64,000 nt of DNA from Brachypterus glaber (Eukaryota; Arthropoda; Insecta; Coleoptera; Kateretidae). Shown here in pieces: positions 12,282 to 23,647 of this stretch. The translations under genes and the position numbers were made by a program. The stretch's first letter is position 1. Each line of letters opens with the position of its first letter. The notes under the pieces are model-generated. The model made no database searches. It was not told the origin of the DNA and worked only from the letters and a program-made list of their open reading frames with translations. The DNA is taken from the NCBI GenBank assembly GCA_958510825.1, contig OY294047.1, positions 52,497,365-52,561,364 on the forward strand. The letters are read 5' to 3'.

Positions 12282-12933
12282 CACGGTGTCTCAGAACTGA
12301 CGCACTTTCTTTTACGGAGTAACCCTAAATAAAAAAAAAAGATGAAAAAAAGTTCCTATAAACAAATGTTCGAAAACGACTCGTAAGGGAGCTACGCCCC
12401 TTCAAAAGGAGTTCTAAATTCGATTTTTATTTAATAACTCAGGAACACTTTGTGTTAAAGCAACAAGGCTTTGCATGTGATTTTTCTTTGTTAAGGCCTA
12501 TTGGGCAATGGTATTTGCATGTAGTTACTTCAACCAGGGGTCCGAAATGGGGGGGGCTTATCACTTTTTTTGCCATAAACTTTTTGCTGCTTAACTGTTT
12601 TGTGGGTTTATTATTAAAATACTATTCATCACATAAAAAAGTACTCATGTTCTAATACCGTAGGATTAACCGTTTTCGAGAAAAATACAATTAAAGGCAA
12701 AATTACACGTTTTGGGAAACATTAAAATGTTAAAAACCAAAATTTTAATAAGGCAGGGTGATTCTACATCAAAAGCTAAGAAAAAAGTTCCTATACATGT
12801 AGGTCCAAAAATCGTTTTTAAGGAGTAGCATGGACCCTTACGAGTCGTCTTTGGACATATGTTTACAGTAACTTTTTTTTTAATTTTTTTTATCACTCCG
12901 TAAAAGAAAGTGCGTGAGTTCTGAGACACCCTG
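12282..12933. mobile_element. TIR element R, ~650 bp with long inverted repeats
   Basis: Left end CACGGTGTCTCAGAACTGAC and right-end complement CAGGGTGTCTCAGAACTCAC. Similarity continues inward through CGCACTTTCTTTTACGGAGT and, in patches, for about 130 bp (GACGACTCGTAAGGG). TA flanks both sides (12280-12281, 12934-12935). Internal stretches such as AATAACTC and GCTTTTGCATG resemble the 61.25 kb element. No transposase is visible; the ORFs inside are chance frames. Confidence 0.75.
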
Positions 12934-12935
12934 TA

Positions 12936-13856
12936 TATCCTATAAAATTTTAAGTAGTTACACTAGTGTAATAGTCTCACGGACAATTAGGTATACCTAC
13001 AAAAATAACCTTTATCCAACACCTTCACAGAAACACTTGTTTTGAGCACTATTTTAAATGTCAAAAGTGAGTTTTTTTTCCACTAGTGACTAAAAAATTT
13101 TTCACCCACTCTTTTACGACAGCTTTTGATCTCACCCAAAATTAGTTACATACCCTATTAATTAAGTATTATAACTATTCTATAAATAGAAGCACGTTAA
13201 CTAAACCAAAAAATTAAAGAAAACCCCAAATTATTCTTTAGTTTTTGAATAAAATACTGTTTTTATTAAAAATTCTGTCATCACCGAGTCCATTTTGACG
13301 TTTGTAAGAAATGTAAAACTAGCAATTGTTTATTTTTAATAGGCATACTTAGGCCTTGCGTGGATAAAATGCTACTTAATACACTAGTTAAGATAATAAC
13401 TATTTTTTCCTCGGAAAGCCAAACTGTTTTGCATTTAACATTTTGCTGTTACAGCAAAAACTATCTGCAAGCCGTTACCAACCATATTTTATTTATTCTT
13501 CCCGCAATGCTTTTAAGCCCACCTGTGGAAACTGGAAAACAACTGAAGGGTCGGAAAGTTTAAACTTTTACCGACTACCTGCAGGGCTTTCCATTTATAC
13601 GAATAGCACTCTCAGTCAATTTAATATATAGTTTTCCCATATCCCCGAAAAACTTTTAGGCACTTTTTAGGTCAAAACTCTGTAAATTATAAAGCATACT
13701 CTGAACAAGTGAAGAAAATATTTGTTATGACGCGTATATATTATATTGTGTTAAAATTTTTTAAATAATATTGATTTGATCAGTTTTAATAATGCTGTCT
13801 TTATGAGATTTAGATTCGTACCATTTTTGGTATAACTTAAAAGTTGGCTCATAGAT
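12936..13856. other. Unannotated stretch
   Basis: No coding region with recognisable domains. Frames at 13360-13631 overlap in two phases and look random. Confidence 0.5.
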
Positions 13857-14130
13857 TTAATTGTATAAACAAATATTATTTATTGTTAAAATGATCGTTT
13901 CAAATGTCATGAATAGTAGTTATGTTGCGAATTTATCAGATTTGGACTCTTTGTCGGGCTAATTAAATATAGTTGATTTATTTAGAAAAATACCGCGATA
14001 AGTGCATTGTCAAATAAATTAAGTCAATATGATCGTTTCAAATGTCATGTATAGTAATTATTAAAACTCAGTTCAAATTAATATTATTTTAAAAATATAA
14101 AATATACGCATCATAGCATGTTATTATCGA
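13857..14130 (+). repeat. Single copy of the 16-kb tandem unit
   Basis: Shares TTGTATAAACAAATATTATT, AATGATCGTTTCAAATGTCA, TTTGTCGGGCTAATTAAATA and TACGCATCATA with both units at 16065-16790. Contains the ATGATCGTTTCAAATGTCA block twice, as they do. Function unknown. Confidence 0.8.
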
Positions 14131-14759
14131 TGGTATTTGTAGAGAAACTACGAATATTAATTTCAATAACAAAAATTAAACGACTGCGTAGCACTTTACC
14201 AATAAAATTTAAAATAAACTGCATGATAAAAAGAGAAGCGAGTATGAGCTAAAACTTGATATACGGTGTTTCCGCTTATCACGGCAGTATTAAATGCAAA
14301 TATACGACCAATTTATTTGGTTTTAGAAAATTGGATTTGGGGAAATTAGTAATAAAAGTAAGAACATGTGTAATTCAGTTCAAGAGTAGTAAAATTGGCT
14401 AGTTACTTGTCATCAAGTGAGTTTTATTCGACTTCAGTCGGGTTTACAACTTTTATTTAATTTAAACCGATAAAACCGAACTATTAGTGACTAACTGTCT
14501 AACCTAATTTGCCTAAAACATGACATTTACATATATCTATTAAAATCTTATTACCGCACTGCATATAGGAAAAGCTCTAAAGATTGAACAACTTGAATTA
14601 AATTTTAATATATTCTCTTTTAAGTTAATATTTTAAATTAAATAATAAGGCCTCACCCGAAACGCCCTTTTTTTGGCCTTTTTCCAAACGGTAAGGCAGA
14701 GCTGCGACTTTAGCATGGAAAGTAATATACGAAAAACACTTTCCAACGAGTTATGTACA

Positions 14760-15505
14760 CTATTTTTCCTTAGATCCTGAAAAAATATAAAGTTTCTTAA
14801 TTTAATATTTTCTAATTTATATTACTTACTCAAAGAATTTTTGAGAAAAGAAAAGCATACTAAGCAAAAACTAGCATACAAATTTATGTATGCAAAACAG
14901 GAAATATGATTTTCTTTTACTTTTAGTTTTCTGGATTTTTTTAAATACAATACTATATTATTATACCTAGTACCTAGATGTTTTATGGGTTGCCTATAAC
15001 GCAAGCCTCTTGTGTATATCAAGGCAAAATTGACAGTTTGCTAGTTAAATTAGATTTCTTCTTTTTGTACTATTTTACAATTTCATAAGAAAAAGACCGT
15101 GTATGATGTTTTTTTATGAAGTCTAAGGTAACTAAATCAAAAATTATGTAATGTTATAAAATATAGACATAAATAAAACATCCCAAGTTATATCTTGATC
15201 AAACTAGTAAGGTTATAACTATAGTTTATATTTTTGACATGAAAACAGAAATATTTGGATTGAAAAACATGTGATGAAAGGTGGAAAATGGCATATAAGA
15301 CGAGGTGAGCTAAATTCGTAGAACCTACAACGTAAATTAAGGCAAACCTACATACACGAAATTAGGCAAACCTACATACATAAATATCAAACTAGGGTGA
15401 TACCAAACTAGTGTGATACCAAACTAGTGTGATATAAGGCGTTTTCTGAAGAACAAAATAGTGTGCTAAATATCATTTTCATAAGGGATCGTAGGAAAAA
15501 TATTT
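14760..15505 (+). mobile_element. Repeat family P, copy 1 (~745 bp, TIR-like ends)
   Basis: The complement of this interval matches 35694-36361 throughout (for example TAGCACACT, AGAAAACGCC and the TATAGTTTATA region). The ends are inverted: TATTTTTCCTTAGATCC on the left and GGATCGTAGGAAAAATA on the right. The right end matches the flank motif of the hairpin modules at 36.3, 36.6 and 49.2 kb. A 15-17 bp unit (CCAAACTAGTGTGAT) is repeated about three times at 15388-15437. No coding region. Confidence 0.7.
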
Positions 15506-16064
15506 TTCACGACTTCTTTCTTATAACTTTGTAGTAGCATTAAGCGCTAGAAACAAAAAAACGTTTTATTTGTCAAAAAGTTTACTATTTAAAACTGAAA
15601 TAGGAAGTAAAAGTATCCACCCGTAAAAATAGAAATATCCAGAAAAGCCTTCCAAAGTAGATTTTTAGTCCCTTCTCGAAGTATTGACTATATTTAAAAA
15701 ATATCTGTCTCAGATGAGCAAAAGGACTTTTAATTTTTTTAAGAAAAAAGATTTTTGAGAAACCCTACTAACATACATACCTTCGTGTATGCTTGATAAC
15801 TATCACCTAGGTTTACTTTTAGTTAGTCTAGTTCGTTCAAACTTTTCTTTAATTTACAACTGTTTGCCGACTGTTTGCTCTAGAAACCTAACTAAAAACG
15901 TATGTGGCAATATTTTCACGTTTATCCTTATCGGAAAAACCTCTGGAAAACTTTATCCATGTTATTTCCGTCGCGATTTGTTGTAATTTGTATTTGTCCA
16001 AAAGTTTTCCGGTTTAAACCTCGACCAATTCAGCACTTCGAAAAGTTTTTAAACTGAAGCTGAT

Positions 16065-16790
16065 TTATTCGGCTTAACGTCACACAAAATACAGTGTCTT
16101 GAAAATCTAGACAATCTTTTTAACTGTGGAGCGCCCTCGGAAAGAATAAAGTATTGGATATAATTGTATAAACAAATATTATTTATTGTTAAAATGATCG
16201 TTTCAAATCATTTCATTCATTTCATGAATAGTAATTATGTTGCGAATTTATGAGATTTTAACTCTTTGTCGGGCTAATTAAATATAGTTGATTGATTTAG
16301 AAAAATACCGCGATAAGTGCATTGCCAAATAAATAAATCAATATGATCGTTTCAAATGTCACGAATAGTATCAATCAAATCAATATTATTTTAAAAGTTT
16401 TAGCAAAATATAAAATATACGCATCATAAAATGTTATTCGGCTTAACGTCACACAAAATACAGTGTCTTAAAAATCTAGACAATCTTTTTTACTGTGGAG
16501 CGCCCTCGGAAAGAATAAAGTATTGGATTTAATTGCATAAAAAAATATTATTTATTGTTAAAATGATCGTTTCAAATGTCATGAATAGTAATTATGTTTG
16601 GACTTTATGAGATTTGAACTCTTTGTCGGGCTAATTAAATATAGTTGATTGATTTAGAAAAATACCACGATAAGTGCATTGCCAAATAAATAAATCAATA
16701 TGATCGTTTCAAATGTCACGAATAGTATCAATCAAATCAATATTATTTTAAAAATTTTAGCAAAATATAAAGTATACGCATCATAAAATG
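16065..16790 (+). repeat. Two-unit tandem duplication (369 + 357 bp)
   Basis: Units 16065-16433 and 16434-16790 begin TTATTCGGCTTAACGTCACA and end ACGCATCATAAAATG, and are nearly identical throughout. Differences are small, such as an extra CATTTCATTCATTT stretch in the first unit. The second half of the unit matches 13857-14130. Confidence 0.9.
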
Positions 16791-16794
16791 TTAT

Positions 16795-17497
16795 GAAACT
16801 AGTACTTTAATATACTATTTTGACATAAAGAACAAAAAAAAATCAAAAAATTGTGTATTTTGAAATACCCTAGGGTAAAATCTTTATTCTGCCCGCGAAG
16901 TCTATTCTCGCTTATTTCCGAGCATCCTTGCGGCCCAAAAGGAAACCCATCGACATGGATTGATTGTGCGAAAGAGGTGTCCCGTGAAAAGCGGTCTCAT
17001 TACCACGAGAAATTGGAAAATTGATACTACAAGCCAACATCGCACAATGGTTTAAAATTACCAAAGCCAAATGTTATATAAAATTGTATTGTCATCAGAG
17101 ATAAGCATGTGTACCGAATTTCAGCTCTCTACGTTTATCCTAAGTGGTTAAAACAGAGAGGGGGTAAACTTAGCCTTATACGCGTATGGGGGTGATGGGG
17201 AGATAAGGGGGGATGTAAGTTTTATTGTAAATTTTTATTATTACTAAATGACTATGTACCCTAATTTTAGTTTTAAATTAGGTTGTTTGGGTAAAAAATG
17301 TTTTTTTTTTATTTTAGGGGTGGGGGTTGGGGGATAAGTTTTATATAAAAGCCGAGTTAAGCATGTGTACCAAATTTTAGCTTTCTAAGTATATTCTAAG
17401 TGGTCGAAAAGGCCTTTGGCAGATTTTCCCTAATCACATATATACATACTAATAACAAACATTGCAAGTTAAATAAAAGCTTGTAAAAATGTCATTA
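16795..17497. other. Stretch with a diverged ~250-bp direct repeat
   Basis: TAAGCATGTGTACC.AATTT with CTAAGTGGT downstream occurs at about 17104 and again at about 17352, suggesting an old duplication. 16790-16815 carries the family B terminus in reverse (ACTAGTACTTTAATATACTA). No gene seen. Confidence 0.5.
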
Positions 17498-17648
17498 GGG
17501 AACGTTCAAGTATTACGTAACGCAAATTTTAACCATTTTGGACACCCCACCCCACCCCTGTAACGCTATTTTCCTATACCATTAACATGAGCGTAACACT
17601 CTAAAATGACCCCCCCCTAGGAGCGTTACGTAATACTTGAACGTTCCC
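17498..17648. mobile_element. PIF/Harbinger-like MITE F, 151 bp
   Basis: TIRs of about 24 bp begin GGGAACGTTCAAGTATTACG and read the same on the complement of the right end. TTA flanks each side (17495-17497, 17649-17651). A 3-bp TWA duplication with GG-starting TIRs is the hallmark of PIF/Harbinger elements, so I infer that superfamily. The interior is C-rich and non-coding. Related copies: 28595, 33852, 49565 (minus) and 59835. Confidence 0.75.
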
Positions 17649-18026
17649 TTATCATTATTTTCATGACCCCCCCCTTTCCCCCTAAAACGTAATTTATTGT
17701 TTCCAGACATAACTTTTTTATGGGTTTCTTTGACAAAAATTGGGGGTCAGTGAGCTTTTTCACTGTTAAATTCGTTTTCATTCACAAAAATAAGTAAGAC
17801 AAATATAGTCTGGTTAATGAGATTTTTTTTGTGTGTATTTGTCCACAGTGCGTAAGGGTTCATTTTATAAACGAATCTATTCCAGGATTTAGCGGTTGCT
17901 AGCGGCAAACAAAGTGAAATAAAGGACATTTTACCTGCTCTGCTCTGGGGTGGTTTATATTTCCTAAATTTGATATAATTTAATCTGATATTAGGTATAA
18001 AACAAAGAAATAAATTGTGTTGGAAA
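17649..18026. other. Unannotated stretch
   Basis: No gene or repeat copy recognised besides chance ORFs. Confidence 0.5.
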
Positions 18027-18550
18027 ATAGTATATTAAAGTACTAGTTTCATAACATACGTTTTTATCGCACGAGTACAAGTTTAGAAAACGAGCCGTTT
18101 GCGGTGAGTTTTCTAAACTACTAGTGCGCTAAAAACGTGTTATGAAACGAGTCCTTTATACAATTTTTTTCAATTTTGCTCTAAAATTTTAAAAAACTTA
18201 CATTTAAATTGATGACTGATTTTTGTTTCGAATTGGCATTACAGTTTTCGCCATGTTTAAAATTCTAAGAACGAATATTATTTTAATATATTTTATAGTA
18301 ATTTCTTCTCTTTTCCACTGCAAGTAACCAAGCCACAATTTTAACACGGTAAAACATAACCTAAACACAATATTTTGTAGAAAATTAAACTTTAAACCGA
18401 CGTTAACAATTGCACGGAAAACGTCAAGAGATAGACTTTTGTGTGTTGCCAACCCAAAAGAAAAAAAAGCAGAGAACTCTTATGGGCCTATAAGAACACG
18501 CAAAATGCGTGTGATTATGAGCTTATAAGAGTCGCAAAATAGAAAAATAA
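18027..18550 (+). mobile_element. Repeat family B, copy 1, with ~100-bp terminal hairpin
   Basis: Starts TAGTATATTAAAGTACTAG. A long stem follows at about 18045-18148: GTTTCATAAC, GTTTTTA, CGCAC and AGTTTAGAAAAC pair with the complements on the right side. The distal end holds a second palindrome, ACACGCAAAATGCGTGT, between two copies of CTTATAAG. The body matches 21026-21519 and, in reverse, 52867-53226. Non-coding. Confidence 0.8.
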
Positions 18551-19040
18551 TTGTTTTTTTTTCGTAACTGTATTTTTTTATAAATTTTTGTAACGCAAAA
18601 GATAGAGGGGGACACTCAAGTTTGAAACGTTAGTGTCCCCCATGATGATGATGATGTTTTACTTAAAAAAAAATAACCAAGCGTTTAAATAAAATACTAA
18701 AAAGTGAAATAATAATACATAATAAATTCTGAAAAGCATATTTTCCAGCAAACTAAAAATAAAATAAACAATAAATCCCTAAGAGAATATTTTACATAAC
18801 TTTAAAAGACGAAGAATTGCACTTAATATTTCAAAGTTATCAAACACAAAACAGTATCTCTTTTAAAAAAACATTCTTAAGCAATGCGCCTAATAAATCA
18901 CTGTAAGATATTTCAAGCGCCCGAGGCGAAATTGTTGAGTCAAACAAAGCATTGTTGTCTTTTATACGCAAAAGAAACAGTTTTTTGCTACTTAGAAAAA
19001 GCTTCGCGAAGCTTTGAAAACAAGTTGACCCAAAATTTAC
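18551..19040. other. Stretch with hairpin and (ATG)n at 18608-18657
   Basis: GGGGGACACT pairs with AGTGTCCCCC, followed directly by ATGATGATGATGATG. A hairpin followed by a trinucleotide run resembles the 3' end of RTE-type retroposons, but no target duplication was confirmed. The remainder is unannotated. Confidence 0.45.
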
Positions 19041-19041
19041 A

Positions 19042-19857
19042 CACGGAAAGAAATTAGTGGGCTCTGCGCTTTATATTATAGGATATTTGGTAACAGTGGC
19101 AAATTATAGTGATTACAGATATATTATAATGGACACGATAACTAATAATGGTAAAAATAAATTTGAAACGATTATATTTATTACAGACACGATTATATTT
19201 ATTACAGGTACTATTATAAGTTTACAGAAGTTTTATTATATCATAAAAATTATCAGCACGGACAAGAATTAAATTTATTTAAGCTATAAATATCATTCTA
19301 TTTATTATATTTTATTATTCACTAAACAATTAAAGTATTTCATATAATTTTTTACACTGAATGCCATAATTGTAACAGGAAGCCTTATATTTATATAATA
19401 AGCGATTATAATGGCGATTTCTCCCGTTAGATTAGACAGGGACAAAAGTTCTACCTAAAAAGGATAAAAGACATACATACACTCCCACTTCCACCCAACC
19501 AAACAAATTCTGTATTTGTTCTTTGTTGAACAAATACAATATTTACTTGGCCGGGCGAAAAGTGTAACTATATTATTTTTATTAAAGAAATTACTGGCTA
19601 AATTTTATTAGAATTATCTTATTCTACAGATTCACATTAGCTATTTTCGTTCGTGCCGCTCAGTGCTACACTTTCCGGCCAACCAAATAAATACTGTATT
19701 TGTTGTATGAAAAATAAATACAGTATTTATTTGGTTGGCTGGAAAGTGTAGCACAAATGAGATAGAGATAGGGTAGACGTCTTTTGTTTCATAATTCTAG
19801 TTGTAGAGAGCTCCATTGCTTGGTATATGCCTTATAGAGCTCTTAGCTATATTTTTC
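19042..19857 (+). mobile_element. TIR element D, copy 2, interrupted by a nested insertion
   Basis: Left part 19042-19412 and right part from about 19816 together match the 6192 and 32622 copies. The break falls within GATTATAAT|TTGCTTGG of the intact copies. The right terminus is degraded (TTTTTCCCC in place of TTTCCGTG). Confidence 0.8.
19413..19815. mobile_element. Nested insertion with two related hairpins
   Basis: A hairpin at 19663-19754 has ~40-bp arms with a single mismatch in the outer part (GTGCTACACTTTCC then CCAACCAAATAAATACTG). A diverged hairpin with the same building block lies at about 19494-19575. The block CCAACCAAA...TGTATTTGTT is thus present four times. Non-coding and absent from the other D copies. 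Confidence 0.7.
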
Positions 19858-20029
19858 CCCCATTTTTTTCTTTATTTTAAAAGTTAGAGATTTCAAATTT
19901 GGAACATCTCCTATTGCCATAAAATTTCAACATTTAACAGAAAAAGTTCATTTAAGTCACTTTCGCTTTAGCCGGAAATGACAACAATATTCGATGTTTC
20001 ATTTTTAAGTGGGATACCATATATATTTT

Positions 20030-20318
20030 TATCCAATACATACAGATAATAAGACAATTACCAGCTTTATTTTAAATAGATAAACTCAATAATAACCCCC
20101 GCGTGGCTTTTACTTTATTAAGTGGATAATTATTTATTTTACCCACTCAACTGTCACGTCAAATTATTTTCTTGTAAATGTCATTAAAATTTTTTATAAG
20201 AATATGAATTCCTAAGCTATTTATTGGATAAAACCTTGTATGGCACTCATGGGTAAACCGATATTGGCCTCTCTCATGGGCAATATCTTACTTTACCCAC
20301 TAGTACCATAAATAACTA
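20030..20318 (+). mobile_element. Repeat family E, copy 2
   Basis: Same ends and body as 11613-11880. The hairpin here is more complete (GATATTGG against GGGCAATATC). Confidence 0.8.
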
Positions 20319-20838
20319 TTACATACTTCAATTCTAAGTACAAGAATACCAAAAAAGTGACATTTTAAGTATCAAAGTTTTTTTTTATTTAACTTTTAGT
20401 TAAAATTACTCGAAATAATCTAAGTAACCCTAAAAAAAAATAAATAAAATTATGTAGTAAATTTTATAAAGTATTTTATATTTTAATATGAATTTTGACG
20501 GGAAAATATTTTTAGTAAATGCGGCTTAGTTTGTCCTTATATTTTCACCTTTGTACCTTAAAATAAATCTTTACTTTTTTTTTACTTCCAAACAATAGTA
20601 AACTTTAAGCTAATTTCGAAATAAGCTATTCAAAGGGCCCTTTACAGTTAGAAAAGCTTTTACCAAGTAGCGGGTAGCTTCTTTGTGTTTTTGCAGGAAT
20701 AAAAGGCAAACGAATAGAATAACAAAGCTTTATTATACTATTCACAGCGCTTAACGCTAGAATAGTATTATACGGTAGTTTCGAATTTCCGAAAATCGCC
20801 AAAAAACGTCCTAGACAAAAAAATCTTGGATAGAAATT
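20319..20838. other. Unannotated stretch with a small hairpin near 20737
   Basis: TACTATTCACAGCGCTTAACGC with GAATAGTATTATACGG at 20737-20780 matches, in reverse, the terminus at 35438-35480. No gene. Confidence 0.5.
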
Positions 20839-20839
20839 T

Positions 20840-21025
20840 GTTTGTGCGATTTTTAATTTAGTACCTTGCTTGAAGAAACAGACCATATGGTCTCTTCGAA
20901 TATTGGATGTGCGAATATACTGCGTAGTTTATTTTATAAAGCATAACTATATTCTAGACACAATCATATACTATTCAAACCTGTTGAAAAAATATTTACT
21001 GTGCGATTTTTAATTTACTTTCTTG
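20840..21025. mobile_element. Repeat family K, rearranged copy
   Basis: Contains the K-family arm (CGATTTTTAATTTA, CCTTGCTTGAAGAAACAGAC) at 20848-20886. A second K segment, with GGATGTGCGAATATACTGCG and the right arm, follows at 20896-21025. Intact copies: 31579 and 36861. Confidence 0.65.
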
Positions 21026-21519
21026 CTATATTAAAGTACTAGTTTCATAACTCGCCGCAAGCGGCTCGTTTTCTAAACTTGTACTCGTGCGCTAAAAACG
21101 TGTTATGAAACGAGTGCTTTATACAATTTTTTCTATTTTGCTCTAAAATTAAAAAAAACTTACATTTAAATTGATGACTGATTTAGGGATTTTTGTTTTG
21201 GATTGGCATTACAGTTTACACCATGTTTAAAATTCTAAGAACAAATGATATTTTGATATATTTTATAGTCATCTCTTCTCTTTTTTACTGCAATTAACCA
21301 AGCCACAATTTTAACATGGTAAAAATAACCTAAACACAAAATTTTGTAGAAAATTCAACTTTAAAGCGACATTGACATTTGCACGGAAAACGTCAAGCGA
21401 TAGGCCAGGTCTGTTGCCAACCCAAAAGAACAAAAAGTACAGACCTCTTATGGGCCTATAAGAACACGCAAAATGCGTGTGATTATGAGCTTATAAGAGT
21501 CGCAAAATAGAAAAATAAC
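21026..21519 (+). mobile_element. Repeat family B, copy 2
   Basis: Begins TATATTAAAGTACTAGTTTC immediately after the K-family copy. The long stem differs in its loop from copy 1, but the body and distal palindrome (ACACGCAAAATGCGTGT) match. Confidence 0.8.
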
Positions 21520-22680
21520 TATTATTAATTTAAAGTTTTGTATTTGACGTTCACTTGTTCTCTGATATTTGAAATCAGCTGATTGTCATTTTCCGATCGC
21601 TCTCATGGCAAACGGTGGAAATCAGGCAATAACTACTAACTAGGTCGTAGGAAAAATATAGAATATTAAAAATCAGCATAGCATACTCATGTAAATGCAA
21701 CAGTAAACTAGATGAAACGTTGCAAGCACCCTGTCAAAACATCGGCACTATTGTACACTAGAGCCATCTAGTTTGCAAATTTCAAACTAGGTGTTTTGTT
21801 TGATTTTAAATTCTGTATCTTTAAAACATTATATTCTAGCAAAAAACTGTATATAACATTTTTTATAGTTCTTAAAAAGAGCTTTTATTTAAAATATAAT
21901 TTTTTGAAATCGGGTTATAAATATGTGAGATATGCTAAAAAAACCTTTTACTGCTTTAAACGCCAATATCTCGAAAACAATGCGTTTTAGGAATTCGTTG
22001 TTTATAAAATTTTTTGACCAATTTAAAATTATCTTTTATATAAGTGCTAAATTAACCAAATACAATAATAATTGCGTTAATTTTAAACAAAAAACGCTAA
22101 AAATAGGAGTTTTACCCTATTTTTACCCCCTAACCCCCAATCGTTTACCCCCAAAATCTAATCAGCTCTTCGGAATACGATAAGAAACAATATGCAAAAA
22201 ACCGTGTCGATATTTCATGTAGAAATGGAGTTAGAGTTTACACCCAGACAGACAGACGGACGCAAATTTTTTTTTTACTGATTTCGACTCAGAATGGTCT
22301 AAAACGTCGAGAAATGTGAAAAAAACGTGGTCAAAGATTTTAACTTTTCGGCGAAGATTTCAATACATCGGCACTCTTAGTGCCGATGTAAAATGTGTGA
22401 TGCCGCTAGCAGGAACATGTTCAGGACTACGGAGGTGCCGTCAGCAGGAATAAATGCATGTGCCTGTCAGATTTTGCGTGGCAGTAACGTCTTTATGAAT
22501 AATTACTGAACACTTTGTCCTAACATATTTGTTTACTTCTATTTTAGTCTGTTGCACAGGCTCTGTTCTATTTTAAACTCAACAATGGCACTTTGCTACG
22601 AAAGTTTGTAAGCCAGATAGAAATGGAACATTAGAAGAATACAATTAGAGCTTGTTATTGTAGTAAATACGGTTTTGCTT
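21520..22680. other. Stretch with small hairpin 22365-22389
   Basis: GGTCGTAGGAAAAATATAG at about 21642 is the flank motif of the hairpin modules. ACATCGGCACT/AGTGCCGATGT at 22365-22389 forms a perfect 11-bp stem. CAGACAGACAGACGGACG occurs at about 22244. Frames at 21796-22183 are AT-rich and overlap in two phases; I do not regard them as genes. Confidence 0.5.
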
Positions 22681-23647
22681 ATATGGAACCCCACGAAAGT
22701 TTAGTTAACATTCACTGGCTGTTTATTTATTTATTTATTTATTAGCATCGTAGTCATGGAGAGACCCAAATTTTGCAAAAAAATGTCCAAAAATATAGAA
22801 AGACAATTTTACTTCAAATTTCCAATATAGTATATTCTATAACTAGTATGGAATAGACAATATTCCGCGCGAGCGGAAAGTTTGTCATACGAGCCGATAG
22901 GCGAGTATGACGGTCTCGCGAGCGCGGAATGACTATTCCATACGTGTTGTAGACTATACTTTTTCTTCGACTGCAAATATGAAACACTGTATGGCTTTAA
23001 ACTGCGGACAAGGATAAAACCAATGTTTTTTGTGACTCGACATTGTAAATGCAACAAAACATATATTTTTAAATAAAGCAATTAATGTTATTTAATAGTT
23101 TTATCAAATCAGTACTTGAAAAAGTTTTTTATTTAATTTTAGCACATATTTACAAATTATAATGCAAAAATTGAAGGTTATGTCAGATTGTTGTGACAAA
23201 TATCAGGTTTAAATATTTAACAATAGATGGAGCAGTTTTAATTTTTTGAACTAAATTGATAAAAAACTGGTCAAATATAAAGAAAAACTAATAAACTTTA
23301 TGTAATTTTAACGCAAAACTTTAAATTGTATTAAATTATTCAATATTTCATGGTAAAATCTATATATTTTTGCTAGATTTGCTACAGTTTTCTTTACTTT
23401 TATAAACAAGAGATGGCACTACATGTGCTCATTCTAACACTTGATACGGAATATTCATACCGTATCTAGAGCTAGAATGGATTCATTCTGTGTTTAAAAA
23501 GTGTGTGTAGTTGCTTACATTCTAAAGCAGTCGTAGAAAAAACATCTTCAAATTAATATTTATAAGTAATACTTAATGTTGTTATTGTTCTGGTAATTGT
23601 AACTAACAACCAGTGAATGTTAACTAAACTTTCGTGGGGTTCCATAT
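22681..23647. mobile_element. TIR element W split by a family A insertion
   Basis: Left arm ATATGGAACCCCACGAAAGT (22681-22719) and right arm 23610-23647 are complementary for about 38 bp. The material between is mostly the family A copy at 22828-23543. An (ATTT)n run at 22721-22745, read on the minus strand, looks like a LINE tail preceded by GACTACGATGCTAATAAA. Confidence 0.6.
22828..23543 (+). mobile_element. Family A non-coding repeat, copy 2
   Basis: Starts TAGTATATTCTATAACTAG and ends with CAGTCGTAGAAAAAAC. Nested stems include CCGCGCGAGCGG with CTCGCGAGCGCGG, and GTCATACGAGCCG with GCGAGTATGAC. CTTCAAATT occurs on both sides (22812-22820 and 23546-23554), a possible target duplication although 7 bases lie between it and the usual start. 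Confidence 0.8.

Noticed and set aside
12452..12929. Frames inside the 12.3-kb TIR element
   Set aside because: No transposase motif; the internal sequence is a diverged MITE body.
21796..22183. Two overlapping AT-rich frames of 64 and 83 codons
   Set aside because: Different phases over the same DNA, no motif, composition as expected by chance.
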